A DNA stretch of 5,708 nucleotides from an uncultured Flavobacteriaceae bacterium (GTDB lineage: Bacteria > Bacteroidota > Bacteroidia > Flavobacteriales > Flavobacteriaceae). Below are positions 1 through 5,708 of this stretch, one piece after another. The position numbers and the translations under genes are program-made. Numbering within the stretch: the first letter of the stretch is position 1; each line of letters opens with the position of its first letter. The notes under the pieces were generated by a model. That model searched no databases, was not told the origin of the DNA, and saw nothing but the letters and a program-made list of their open reading frames with translations. The DNA lies in NCBI GenBank assembly GCA_913052425.1, contig CAJXEG010000089.1, positions 1 to 5,708 on the forward strand. The letters are read 5' to 3'.

Positions 1-17
1 GCATAAATTAGACTAGA

Positions 18-1655
18 ATGGCGGAACTGATAAATATGCCTCGTTTGAGTGATACAATGGAAGAGGGCACGGTGGCCAAATGGTACAAGAAAGTTGGTGA
101 CACCGTCAAAGAAGGGGACATACTCGCAGAGATTGAAACGGACAAAGCCACCATGGAATTTGAGTCTTTCCAAGAAGGGGAACTCCTCCATATTGGAATA
201 GAAGAAGGTGGTACGGCTCCCGTAGATTCGCTTTTGGCCATAATTGGTGAAAAGGGTGAAGACATCAATCACATGATTGGAGGTGCTACAGCCGCACTGG
301 CCCAAGCAGATACATCGACCGAAACGTCCGAACCCTCCAAGTCTCAAACCGAAGCTGTAGCATCTGATGAGGAAAAAACAGTCATGCCCGAAGGTATGGA
401 GGTCATTACCATGCCCAGATTGAGCGATACCATGGAAGAAGGTACGGTTGCAAAATGGAACAAAAAAGTGGGTGATGCCGTAAATGAAGGCGATATTTTG
501 GCGGAAATAGAAACGGACAAAGCCACCATGGAGTTCGAATCTTTTTACTCCGGTACATTGCTTTATATTGGTCTTGAAGAAGGACAATCGGCTGCTGTAG
601 ATTCAGTTTTGGCTGCCATCGGCAACGAAGGAACAGATCCCGAAGCGGTTAAAGCGGTTATTGCCAGCAGTGCCAATTCAGCAAGCCAAGCAGAGGAAGC
701 CAAGGTTGAAGTCGCTGCACCTTTAGTGGCCGAGCAAAAACAAACCCCAAAACCCGCCCCTGTGGCTGTTCAGGCCCCTGTAGTGGCTAAATTAAATCAC
801 AATGGTAGATTGGTCGCCTCTCCACTGGCCAAAAAACTAGCCGAGGAAAAAGGAATCAGCCTGCAACAGGTTAAAGGTTCCGGAGATGGGGGAAGGATCA
901 TCAAACGCGATATTGAAAACTTTAAAGGTGCTGCCGGGGGATATGGCGTTGCCTCTGAGCCCACTGGAGTGGAAAGCGTAACCGAATTGTCCAACAGTTC
1001 CATGAGAAAGGCCATTGCCAAAAGACTTTCTGCTTCCAAATTTTCTGCACCCCACTATTATTTAGGGGTAGAGTTGAATATGGATAATGCCATCGCATTC
1101 AGACAGCAATTCAATACCTTGCCCGATACCAAAATTTCTTTTAACGATATTGTTCTTAAAGCCGTTGCACTGGCTTTAAAGGAGCATCCTCAGGTCAATT
1201 CTCAGTGGTTTGACGACAGGATTGTTCAAAACCACCACGTTCATTTGGGGGTTGCAGTAGCAGTTGAGGATGGCCTTGTGGTTCCAGTACTCAAATTTAC
1301 TAATGAGTTGGACTTGAGACAAATTGGGGTAACGGTCAAAGATTATGCCCTAAGGGCCAGAGACAAAAAATTAACCCCCGCCGAAATGGATGGGAGTACT
1401 TTTACCGTTTCCAACTTGGGCATGTTTGGCATACAGGAATTTACCTCTATTATCAATCAACCCAACTCAGCCATCCTTTCCGTAGGAGCCATAGAGAAAA
1501 AACCCGTGGTAAAAGAGGATGCAATCGTTGTAGGGAATACCATGAAATTGACATTGGCCTGTGATCACAGAACTGTAGATGGAGCCACCGGAGCACAATT
1601 TTTACAATCCCTTAGACTTTATATCGAAAACCCCATTCGACTTTTGGTTTCCTAA
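18..1655 (+). CDS. pdhC: Dihydrolipoyllysine acetyltransferase, E2 of the pyruvate dehydrogenase complex
   Basis: This is the core subunit of the cytoplasmic pyruvate dehydrogenase complex. It passes the acetyl group from E1 through a swinging lipoyl arm to CoA, giving acetyl-CoA. The 545 residues show the full E2 architecture: lipoyl domain 1 (about 1-82, ETDKATME with lipoyl Lys43), an acidic Ala/Ser/Thr/Glu linker (83-127), lipoyl domain 2 (about 128-207, same motif, Lys168), an Ala/Pro/Val-rich linker (208-262), a peripheral-subunit-binding domain (about 263-302, LVASPLAKKLAEEKGI to GGRIIKRDIE) that docks E1 or E3, and the acetyltransferase domain (about 322-545) with TFTVSNLG and DHRTVDG, where His517 and Asp521 are the HxxxDG catalytic pair. 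The ATG at 18 begins directly with lipoyl sequence, so the start is secure. The MPRLSDTMEEG form points to pyruvate rather than 2-oxoglutarate E2. The stop of a preceding frame (TAG at 14-16, after codons for HKLD) lies one base before the ATG and may be the tail of an E1 alpha gene, but this is unproven. Confidence 0.96.
   Translation: MAELINMPRLSDTMEEGTVAKWYKKVGDTVKEGDILAEIETDKATMEFESFQEGELLHIGIEEGGTAPVDSLLAIIGEKGEDINHMIGGATAALAQADTSTETSEPSKSQTEAVASDEEKTVMPEGMEVITMPRLSDTMEEGTVAKWNKKVGDAVNEGDILAEIETDKATMEFESFYSGTLLYIGLEEGQSAAVDSVLAAIGNEGTDPEAVKAVIASSANSASQAEEAKVEVAAPLVAEQKQTPKPAPVAVQAPVVAKLNHNGRLVASPLAKKLAEEKGISLQQVKGSGDGGRIIKRDIENFKGAAGGYGVASEPTGVESVTELSNSSMRKAIAKRLSASKFSAPHYYLGVELNMDNAIAFRQQFNTLPDTKISFNDIVLKAVALALKEHPQVNSQWFDDRIVQNHHVHLGVAVAVEDGLVVPVLKFTNELDLRQIGVTVKDYALRARDKKLTPAEMDGSTFTVSNLGMFGIQEFTSIINQPNSAILSVGAIEKKPVVKEDAIVVGNTMKLTLACDHRTVDGATGAQFLQSLRLYIENPIRLLVS
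27..263 (+). repeat. Lipoyl-domain repeat, copy 1 (residues 4-82 of E2)
   Basis: First of two tandem in-frame lipoyl-domain units in the E2 gene, offset from the second by exactly 125 codons. By hand alignment without gaps, 61 of 79 residues match copy 2. The region around the lipoylated lysine (codon 144-146) contains a 23-base exact match to copy 2 (135-157 against 510-532). Elsewhere many codons differ at the third position. Confidence 0.9.
402..638 (+). repeat. Lipoyl-domain repeat, copy 2 (residues 129-207 of E2)
   Basis: Second tandem lipoyl-domain unit, with its lipoylation lysine at codon 519-521 (Lys168). It matches copy 1 closely up to about 15 residues past the lysine. The C-terminal part is more divergent, with QEGELLH in copy 1 replaced by YSGTLLY. 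Both copies keep ETDKATME, so both are probably lipoylated. Confidence 0.9.
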
Positions 1656-1693
1656 TTGAGGAATTCCAAAGCTGACACTTAAAACTAAAACGA

Positions 1694-2368
1694 ATGAAAA
1701 CCCTTCTTGTAACAGGTGCCAGTAGGGGAGTGGGCCTTGAAATCTGCAAACAAGCTGGGGCGGCAGGTCATAGGGTCATCGCCCTTTCCAGAAACATAAC
1801 GCCCTTAAAGGGGATGCAGAATATTCATCCTTTTGCAGTGGACTTGTCCATAGGGTCAGCGTTGGTGGATTTTGTAGAAGAAATAAAGACTTCCTTTAGA
1901 AGTATTGATGTTTTGATCAACAATGCGGGAAGTTTGATCAATAAACCTTTTTTGGAAATTTCTTCCAGTGAGTTTGAGAAGGTTTATAAGGTCAATGTTT
2001 TTGCTGTTGCAACCCTCACCCGTTTGCTGCTGCCCATGATCAACACAGATGGACACGTTCTCAATATCACCAGTATGGGAGGTGTTCAGGGAAGCGCCAA
2101 GTTCCCCGGCCTATCGGCCTACAGCAGTAGCAAGGGAGCCCTGATCATTCTTACAGAGCTTTTGGCAGAGGAGTTTAAAGAAAGCGGCCCTTCCTTTAAT
2201 GCACTGGCCTTGGGCGCTGTACAAACAGAAATGTTGGAGGAAGCTTTCCCGGGTTATCAAGCCCCCCTCAGTGCCGCTCAAATGGCCGATTATATAATTG
2301 ATTTTGCTCTTAAGGGACATCAGTTTTACAATGGAAAGGTCTTGCCAATTTCCTCTTCAACTCCATAA
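1694..2368 (+). CDS. Short-chain dehydrogenase/reductase (SDR), substrate unknown
   Basis: A cytoplasmic NAD(P)-dependent oxidoreductase of the classical SDR type, 224 residues, slightly short for the family. The Rossmann glycine motif TGASRGVG is at 7-14, NNAG at 76-79, the structural Asn at 101, and the catalytic Ser127 (ITS), Tyr143 and Lys147 (YSSSK), so all catalytic residues are present. Arg11 in the glycine loop and Arg33 at the end of the second strand suggest a preference for NADPH (inference). The usual Pro-Gly after the active site is replaced by Leu173-Gly174 (ALGAVQTEM), and the protein ends in GKVLPISSSTP. The substrate cannot be read from the sequence. The gene lies 38 bases after the E2 gene, with an A-rich leader (aaaactaaaacga), and 5 bases before the SprT-like gene, with which it is probably co-transcribed. 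Confidence 0.9.
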   Translation: MKTLLVTGASRGVGLEICKQAGAAGHRVIALSRNITPLKGMQNIHPFAVDLSIGSALVDFVEEIKTSFRSIDVLINNAGSLINKPFLEISSSEFEKVYKVNVFAVATLTRLLLPMINTDGHVLNITSMGGVQGSAKFPGLSAYSSSKGALIILTELLAEEFKESGPSFNALALGAVQTEMLEEAFPGYQAPLSAAQMADYIIDFALKGHQFYNGKVLPISSSTP

Positions 2369-2373
2369 ACAAG

Positions 2374-2979
2374 ATGAGGGATTCGATGAGTGCTGTTGAT
2401 AATTTTGTGCCCACTGCTTCTCTTCCTCTACTTTCAAAGTACCTCATGGATTGGGAGGTAAACCTGGTCGTTACCCGAAAGCGAATTACCAAACACGGAG
2501 ACTTTAGGGCCTTGCCCAAAGGAATGCATCAGATCACTGTCAATGAGATGCCGAATCCCTACCGATTTTTGATCACCACCGTTCATGAAATTGCTCACTT
2601 GGTGACTTATAAAGATTTTGGTCTGGGCATCAAACCTCATGGAAAAGAATGGAAATACACCTACAGAAAAATCATGCTGCCTTTTCTCACAGCAGAAATT
2701 TTTCCTGAGGAGTTATTGAAAGTCTTACAACTGCATTTTAGAAATCCAAAGGCTTCCTCCGACACCGACTCTCAGTTGGCCCTTTTACTCAATAAATTTG
2801 ATCCCGAGAATGAAAAAAACTATATTTTTGAATTAGAAAAGGGTGCTGTTTTTGAAATCCACAATGGAAGAAGGTTCATAAGAGGAGAAAGACGAACCAA
2901 GCGTTACGAGTGTAAGGAATTGGAGGGAAAGAGATTGTATCTTTTTAGCCCCCATGCACAGGTAATCAAAATAGAATAA
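2374..2979 (+). CDS. SprT-like zinc metalloprotease-fold protein
   Basis: A 201-residue protein with the SprT-like metallopeptidase signature: HEIAH at 71-75 (His71 and His75 as zinc ligands, Glu72 as general base) and a third ligand His89 in PHGKEW, matching the family HGxxF/W pattern. SprT/Spartan relatives in other organisms act on DNA-bound proteins, but the bacterial members are poorly characterised, so the substrate here is unknown. There is no signal peptide or membrane segment, so it is probably cytoplasmic. The C-terminal part (about 155-201; GRRFIRGERRTKRYECK, YLFSP) sits where many relatives carry a zinc ribbon, but the whole protein has one cysteine (Cys180), so no four-cysteine ribbon can form. 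The ATG at 2374 is 5 bases after the SDR stop; an in-frame ATG at 2386 would remove only four residues and cannot be excluded. It ends 2 bases before the guanylyltransferase gene. Confidence 0.85.
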   Translation: MRDSMSAVDNFVPTASLPLLSKYLMDWEVNLVVTRKRITKHGDFRALPKGMHQITVNEMPNPYRFLITTVHEIAHLVTYKDFGLGIKPHGKEWKYTYRKIMLPFLTAEIFPEELLKVLQLHFRNPKASSDTDSQLALLLNKFDPENEKNYIFELEKGAVFEIHNGRRFIRGERRTKRYECKELEGKRLYLFSPHAQVIKIE

Positions 2980-2981
2980 AA

Positions 2982-4064
2982 ATGGCTAAAAATCACTTTG
3001 CAATCATTATGGCTGGCGGAATCGGTTCTCGATTTTGGCCTTCCAGCACTCCGGATTTTCCCAAGCAATTCCACGACATGACCGAAGCAGGGGTTTCACT
3101 CTTGCAAAGCACTTGTGGACGTTTGGAAAAGTTTATTCCTTCTTCCAATATATTTATTGTAACCCAAGGCCGTTATCAAAAAATCATTCTGGATCAATTG
3201 GGAGACAGACTCTCGTCCGATCAAGTGATCTGTGAACCCGGTCGACGCAATACGGCCCCTTGTATCCTGATGGCGAGTTTGAAAATTAAAAAAATCAATT
3301 CCGATGCCAAAATTGTGACCTGTCCGAGTGATCATATTATTGTTGATGAAAAGCTCTTTGTGGAGGACATGAAACTGGCTCTGGATCATGCCGATGAAAA
3401 AAACTTGATCACCTTTGGCATACGTCCAGATTTTCCAGCGACAGGTTTTGGTTATGTGGCGGTTGAAAAAGATCAAGAAGAATTGAGCCTAAAAAAGGTG
3501 ACTGCTTTTACTGAAAAACCCGATAAAGCTACTGCGCAAACTTTTATCGACGCTAAAAATTACTTTTGGAATTCGGGAATATTTGCCTGGTCTGCCAATG
3601 CTGTTTTGGAGGGTTTTAAGACGCATGCCCCCGTGCTTTACGATTTGTTTTACAAAGGTTTTGATCATTTGAATACTGCTTCTGAGGAAGCTTTTATTGC
3701 ACAAAATTATCCCCTGGCTGAAAATATCTCGGTGGATTATGCTTTGATGGAAAAGTCAGACCATATCTTCTTGATTCAAGCCCGTTTTGATTGGGATGAT
3801 TTGGGCAGTTGGAAATCAATTTACGATCGCCAACCCAAGGATACTTTGAAAAATGCTGTGGTCAATGCCGATTTGTATGCCGATGACTCGGCTCGCAACC
3901 TGATCAAAACTCATCCCCATAAAAAAGTGGTCATTTCGGGTCTTGAAGATTATATCATCGTAGATACCGAGGATGTATTGATGATATGCCCAATGGATAA
4001 AAATCAAGAGGTAAAGGAAATCGCTGTCAATGCCCTAAAAAAGTTCGATCAAAAAGAAGATTAA
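2982..4064 (+). CDS. manC: Mannose-1-phosphate guanylyltransferase (GDP-mannose pyrophosphorylase), single-domain
   Basis: Makes GDP-mannose from mannose 1-phosphate and GTP, the precursor of mannose, fucose and related sugars in surface polysaccharides and glycoproteins; cytoplasmic. The nucleotidyltransferase signature is intact: MAGGIGSRFWP (10-20) followed by PKQF (27-30), PGRRNTAP (86-93), PSDH (115-118) with the metal-binding Asp117, FTEKP ending at 180, WNSGIF from Trp196, and FDWDDLGSW at 269-277. At 360 residues it has the transferase domain and a short C-terminal beta-helix-like part, but lacks the phosphomannose isomerase cupin domain of long bifunctional ManC/AlgA proteins, so isomerase activity must come from another gene. 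The start lies 2 bases after the SprT-like stop, indicating translational coupling. Its stop TAA at 4062-4064 overlaps the stop of the convergent ATPase gene. Confidence 0.94.
   Translation: MAKNHFAIIMAGGIGSRFWPSSTPDFPKQFHDMTEAGVSLLQSTCGRLEKFIPSSNIFIVTQGRYQKIILDQLGDRLSSDQVICEPGRRNTAPCILMASLKIKKINSDAKIVTCPSDHIIVDEKLFVEDMKLALDHADEKNLITFGIRPDFPATGFGYVAVEKDQEELSLKKVTAFTEKPDKATAQTFIDAKNYFWNSGIFAWSANAVLEGFKTHAPVLYDLFYKGFDHLNTASEEAFIAQNYPLAENISVDYALMEKSDHIFLIQARFDWDDLGSWKSIYDRQPKDTLKNAVVNADLYADDSARNLIKTHPHKKVVISGLEDYIIVDTEDVLMICPMDKNQEVKEIAVNALKKFDQKED
4061..4064. other. Convergent stop-codon overlap on TTAA
   Basis: The self-complementary tetramer TTAA carries TAA for the plus-strand guanylyltransferase gene (4062-4064) and TAA for the minus-strand ATPase gene (4063-4061). 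The two operons therefore meet with a 4-base overlap and no intergenic sequence. I saw no GC-rich hairpin with a T-run on either side, only a weak AT-rich dyad at about 4056-4069, so where each transcript ends is not apparent. Confidence 0.9.
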
Positions 4065-4825
4065 TTTTCCTCCTGATACACTTCTCTCACTTTTTTGAAT
4101 AGATTGGAGGAGTAAATAAAATTGCCGACACTTTGGTTTTCTGTCTTAAAGACTTCTTGATTGGAGCCTTCCCAGCCTTTTCGACCGTTTTCTAAAAACA
4201 ATACTTTTTCACCAATTTCCATCACCGAATTCATGTCGTGTGTATTAATGACGGTAGTAATTTGATATTCTTTGGTGATTTCCTGTATCAAATTGTCAAT
4301 CAAAGTCGAGGTTTTGGGATCGAGACCTGAATTGGGTTCGTCACAAAAGAGGTACTTGGGGTTCATCACCACTGCACGAGCAATAGCCACTCTTTTTTGC
4401 ATACCCCCGGAAATCTCGGAGGGAAGTTTTTTATTGGCGTTGATCAAGTTGACACGATTGATGACTTCATTGGCTCTGGAGAGCATTTCTTCTTGGCTTT
4501 TTTGGGTCAACATACGCATGGGAAACATGATGTTTTCCTCTACAGTCATGGAATCGAATAGGGCACTGCCTTGAAAAACCATTCCCATTTCTTGCCTCAA
4601 GACACTTCTTTCTAAGACATCCATCTTTTGAAGTGAGTGGTCTTCGAAATAAATATTCCCACGATCAATACCATACAAACCCAAAATACATTTGAGGAGG
4701 ACTGTCTTCCCCGATCCACTTTGACCAATGATCAAGTTGGTTTTTCCTTTTTCAAATTGGGTAGAGATGTCGGTTAAAACACTTACACCATTAAACGATT
4801 TACAAAGCTTTTCTATTGTGATCAT
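4061..4825 (-). CDS. MlaF-type ABC transporter ATP-binding protein
   Basis: Cytoplasmic ATPase that drives the MlaE-type permease encoded just upstream; the Mla family moves phospholipids between inner and outer membranes in Gram-negative bacteria. The 254 residues contain Walker A GQSGSGKT (34-41), the Q-loop Gln85 in MVFQ, the signature SGGMQKR (139-145), Walker B YLFCDEP with Asp162 and the catalytic Glu163, the D-loop SGLDP (166-170) and the switch His196 (NTHD). SGGMQKR and the glycine-rich DEPNSGLDP segment are typical of the MlaF/Ttg2A branch rather than of generic importers. The ATG overlaps the permease stop as ATGA (4825-4822), implying translational coupling and equal stoichiometry. 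No MCE-domain partner (MlaD) is in the window, so transport direction and substrate are inferred from family only. Confidence 0.93.
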   Translation of the reverse strand: MITIEKLCKSFNGVSVLTDISTQFEKGKTNLIIGQSGSGKTVLLKCILGLYGIDRGNIYFEDHSLQKMDVLERSVLRQEMGMVFQGSALFDSMTVEENIMFPMRMLTQKSQEEMLSRANEVINRVNLINANKKLPSEISGGMQKRVAIARAVVMNPKYLFCDEPNSGLDPKTSTLIDNLIQEITKEYQITTVINTHDMNSVMEIGEKVLFLENGRKGWEGSNQEVFKTENQSVGNFIYSSNLFKKVREVYQEEN

Positions 4826-5562
4826 CCAGTAAGCAATATTTGGGTTATGACATAATTGGTGATGATGATCAAAACGCTTGTCCAGACGAAAGAGGTGGTG
4901 CTGGCTTTACCGACTTCCAATGCGCCTCCCTTAAGGAAATATCCGTGAAAAGAGGGTACAGTGGCCAATATAAAAGCAAAGAAAGCTGTCTTGATAAAAG
5001 CGTAATTAATGTGATAAGGTATGAAGTCGAGTTGAATACCCTCTACGAAATCGGCGCTGGTACAAAATCCACCGTAAATTGAGGCAGAATAGCCACCAAT
5101 GATTCCCAAAAACATTGAAATAGTAATCACAAAAGGATAGAATAGTAGGGCAATTATTTTTGGAAAAATCAAGTAATTATAGGTGTTTATACCCATCACT
5201 TTCAAAGCGTCTATTTGTTCTGTAACCCTCATAGTTCCAAGGCTTGAGGTGATGTATGACCCCACTTTTCCCGCCATTATCACCGAGATAAAAGTGGGGG
5301 CAAATTCCAAAATAACCGATTGACGGGTGGCAAAGCCAATCAAATTTTTCGGTAATAAGGGGTTGCTAAGGTTTAATGCTGTTTGAATGGCAACTACCCC
5401 GCCTACAAAAAAAGAAATAAAAGAAACAATGCCGATCGATCGGATGATCAACGAATCTATCTCTCTTATAATTAGCTCTTTCATAACACTCCATCGGGTA
5501 AACTGAGTAAATACCATGGAAAGCATTATAAAATAGGCACCAATATTTTGAATTAAAAGCAT
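4822..5562 (-). CDS. MlaE-type lipid ABC transporter permease
   Basis: Inner-membrane permease of the MlaE (YrbE) family, 246 residues, the partner of the adjoining ATPase. After an amphipathic N-terminal stretch (about 1-40), hydrophobic segments lie at about 43-63, 84-98, 130-165, 188-210 and 224-244. The family hallmark is AGKVGSYITSSLGTMRVTEQ (97-116) followed by IDAL, the cytoplasmic segment thought to contact the ATPase; it is followed by MGINTYNYLIFPK. Compared with the common proteobacterial AAELGTM form, the residues before GTM are SSL. The ATG at 5562 is the first in the frame and gives the expected family N-terminus. Its stop overlaps the ATPase start. Upstream are a 57-base gap and the tail of a ketoacyl synthase-like gene on the same strand, so it may be read from that gene or from a promoter in the gap. 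Confidence 0.93.
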   Translation of the reverse strand: MLLIQNIGAYFIMLSMVFTQFTRWSVMKELIIREIDSLIIRSIGIVSFISFFVGGVVAIQTALNLSNPLLPKNLIGFATRQSVILEFAPTFISVIMAGKVGSYITSSLGTMRVTEQIDALKVMGINTYNYLIFPKIIALLFYPFVITISMFLGIIGGYSASIYGGFCTSADFVEGIQLDFIPYHINYAFIKTAFFAFILATVPSFHGYFLKGGALEVGKASTTSFVWTSVLIIITNYVITQILLTG

Positions 5563-5567
5563 CTATA

Positions 5568-5575
5568 CAAATTTA
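5568..5575 (-). promoter_or_regulatory. Candidate Bacteroidota -7 promoter element
   Basis: On the minus strand TAAATTTG matches the Bacteroidota -7 consensus TAnnTTTG exactly and lies 5 bases before the permease ATG. I see no clear -33 TTG or TTTG at 19-21 bases upstream. The position would put the transcription start at or next to the ATG, giving a leaderless message. The sequence is AT-rich, so chance is a real alternative. Confidence 0.25.
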
Positions 5576-5587
5576 CACAATTAACCT

Positions 5588-5612
5588 AAAGAAATGGGGG
5601 CTTTTGTCCCAA
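5588..5612 (-). terminator. Weak candidate terminator after the ketoacyl synthase gene
   Basis: Reading the minus strand just after the upstream stop, TTGGG and CCCCCA flank an ACAAAAG loop, followed by TTTCTTT. The stem is only about 4 base pairs (TGGG with CCCA) and the T-run is interrupted, so if it works at all it would be inefficient. It may allow read-through into the permease gene. Confidence 0.2.
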
Positions 5613-5619
5613 GTCAAGT

Positions 5620-5708
5620 TTAAATTTGATAGGTAATGGCATTGATGTTCATTCCTGCACCTACACTGGCAAAAAGAATTATGTCTCCTTTAATCAAAGA
5701 ATGTCCTT
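5620..5708 (-). CDS. Beta-ketoacyl-ACP synthase III-like protein, C-terminal end (partial)
   Basis: Only the last 28 codons and the TAA stop (5622-5620) are present; the gene continues beyond the right edge of the window. The peptide runs GHSLIKGDIILFASVG then AGMNINAITYQI. The pattern of a small polar loop (IKGD), a buried strand (IILFASVGAG) and a final strand ending in a short hydrophobic tail is that of the C-terminus of KAS III (FabH-like) thiolase-fold enzymes. These condense an acyl-CoA with malonyl-ACP to start fatty acid or related chains. The catalytic Cys and His are outside the window, so activity cannot be judged, and other thiolase-fold members such as an HMG-CoA synthase-like enzyme are possible. 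It is on the same strand as the lipid transporter genes, 57 bases upstream. Confidence 0.7.
   Translation of the reverse strand, partial: GHSLIKGDIILFASVGAGMNINAITYQI

Noticed and set aside
1..17. Possible tail of an upstream E1 alpha gene (HKLD then TAG at 14-16, one base before the E2 ATG).
   Set aside because: Only four codons are visible and all three plus-strand frames hit a stop here (TAA at 4-6, TAG at 9-11, TAG at 14-16), so neither the frame nor the gene can be identified.
344..529. Antisense open frames across the lipoyl domains, including 8-268 and 344-529 on the minus strand.
   Set aside because: They mirror the two repeated lipoyl segments, which is why their translations resemble each other; they match no known family and lie inside a secure coding gene.
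1656..1693. Promoter or terminator between the E2 and SDR genes, including the GGAATTCC dyad.
   Set aside because: No TAnnTTTG element is present, and the dyad is 8 bases with no T-run, so neither call is supported.
4056..4069. AT-rich dyad around the convergent stops as a bidirectional terminator.
   Set aside because: The stem is about 5 mostly A-T pairs with one wobble around a TTAA loop, too weak for an intrinsic terminator.
4840..5082. Plus-strand open frame of 80 codons opposite the permease gene.
   Set aside because: It is a shadow of the permease gene, with no recognisable domain and a composition explained by the antisense of membrane-protein codons.
5432..5443. Perfect 12-base palindrome CCGATCGATCGG.
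   Set aside because: It lies inside the permease coding sequence, encodes ordinary residues, and about one 12-base palindrome is expected by chance in a window of this size.

Overview
The window looks like a stretch of core chromosome from a Bacteroidota bacterium, most likely a flavobacterium. The evidence is a two-lipoyl-domain pyruvate dehydrogenase E2, a single-domain mannose-1-phosphate guanylyltransferase of about 360 residues, an MlaE/MlaF pair with the AGKVG and DEPNSGLDP forms I associate with that group, starts preceded by A-rich sequence rather than clear Shine-Dalgarno sites, and one TAnnTTTG-type promoter candidate. The lineage call is inference from family resemblance, not from a search.

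Plus strand, 1-4064: four genes in one direction. First is the dihydrolipoyl acetyltransferase (E2) of the pyruvate dehydrogenase complex. After a 38-base gap come a short-chain dehydrogenase/reductase, a SprT-like zinc metalloprotease-fold protein and a mannose-1-phosphate guanylyltransferase, separated by only 5 and 2 bases, so these three are probably co-transcribed. The E2 gene probably belongs to an upstream pdh gene whose body lies outside the window.

Minus strand, 5708-4061: the last 28 codons of a beta-ketoacyl-ACP synthase III-like gene, a 57-base gap, an MlaE-type permease, and an MlaF-type ATPase that overlaps the permease by 4 bases (ATGA). The two gene groups converge at 4061-4064, where one TTAA tetramer supplies the stop codons of both terminal genes.

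Functionally the window covers central carbon metabolism (acetyl-CoA from pyruvate), GDP-mannose supply for surface glycans, and envelope lipid transport next to a fatty-acid-type condensing enzyme. The SDR and SprT-like proteins have recognisable folds but no assignable substrate. There are no RNA genes, mobile elements, CRISPR arrays or non-coding gaps over 60 bases. I found no convincing undescribed system; the findings below are modest and scored accordingly.
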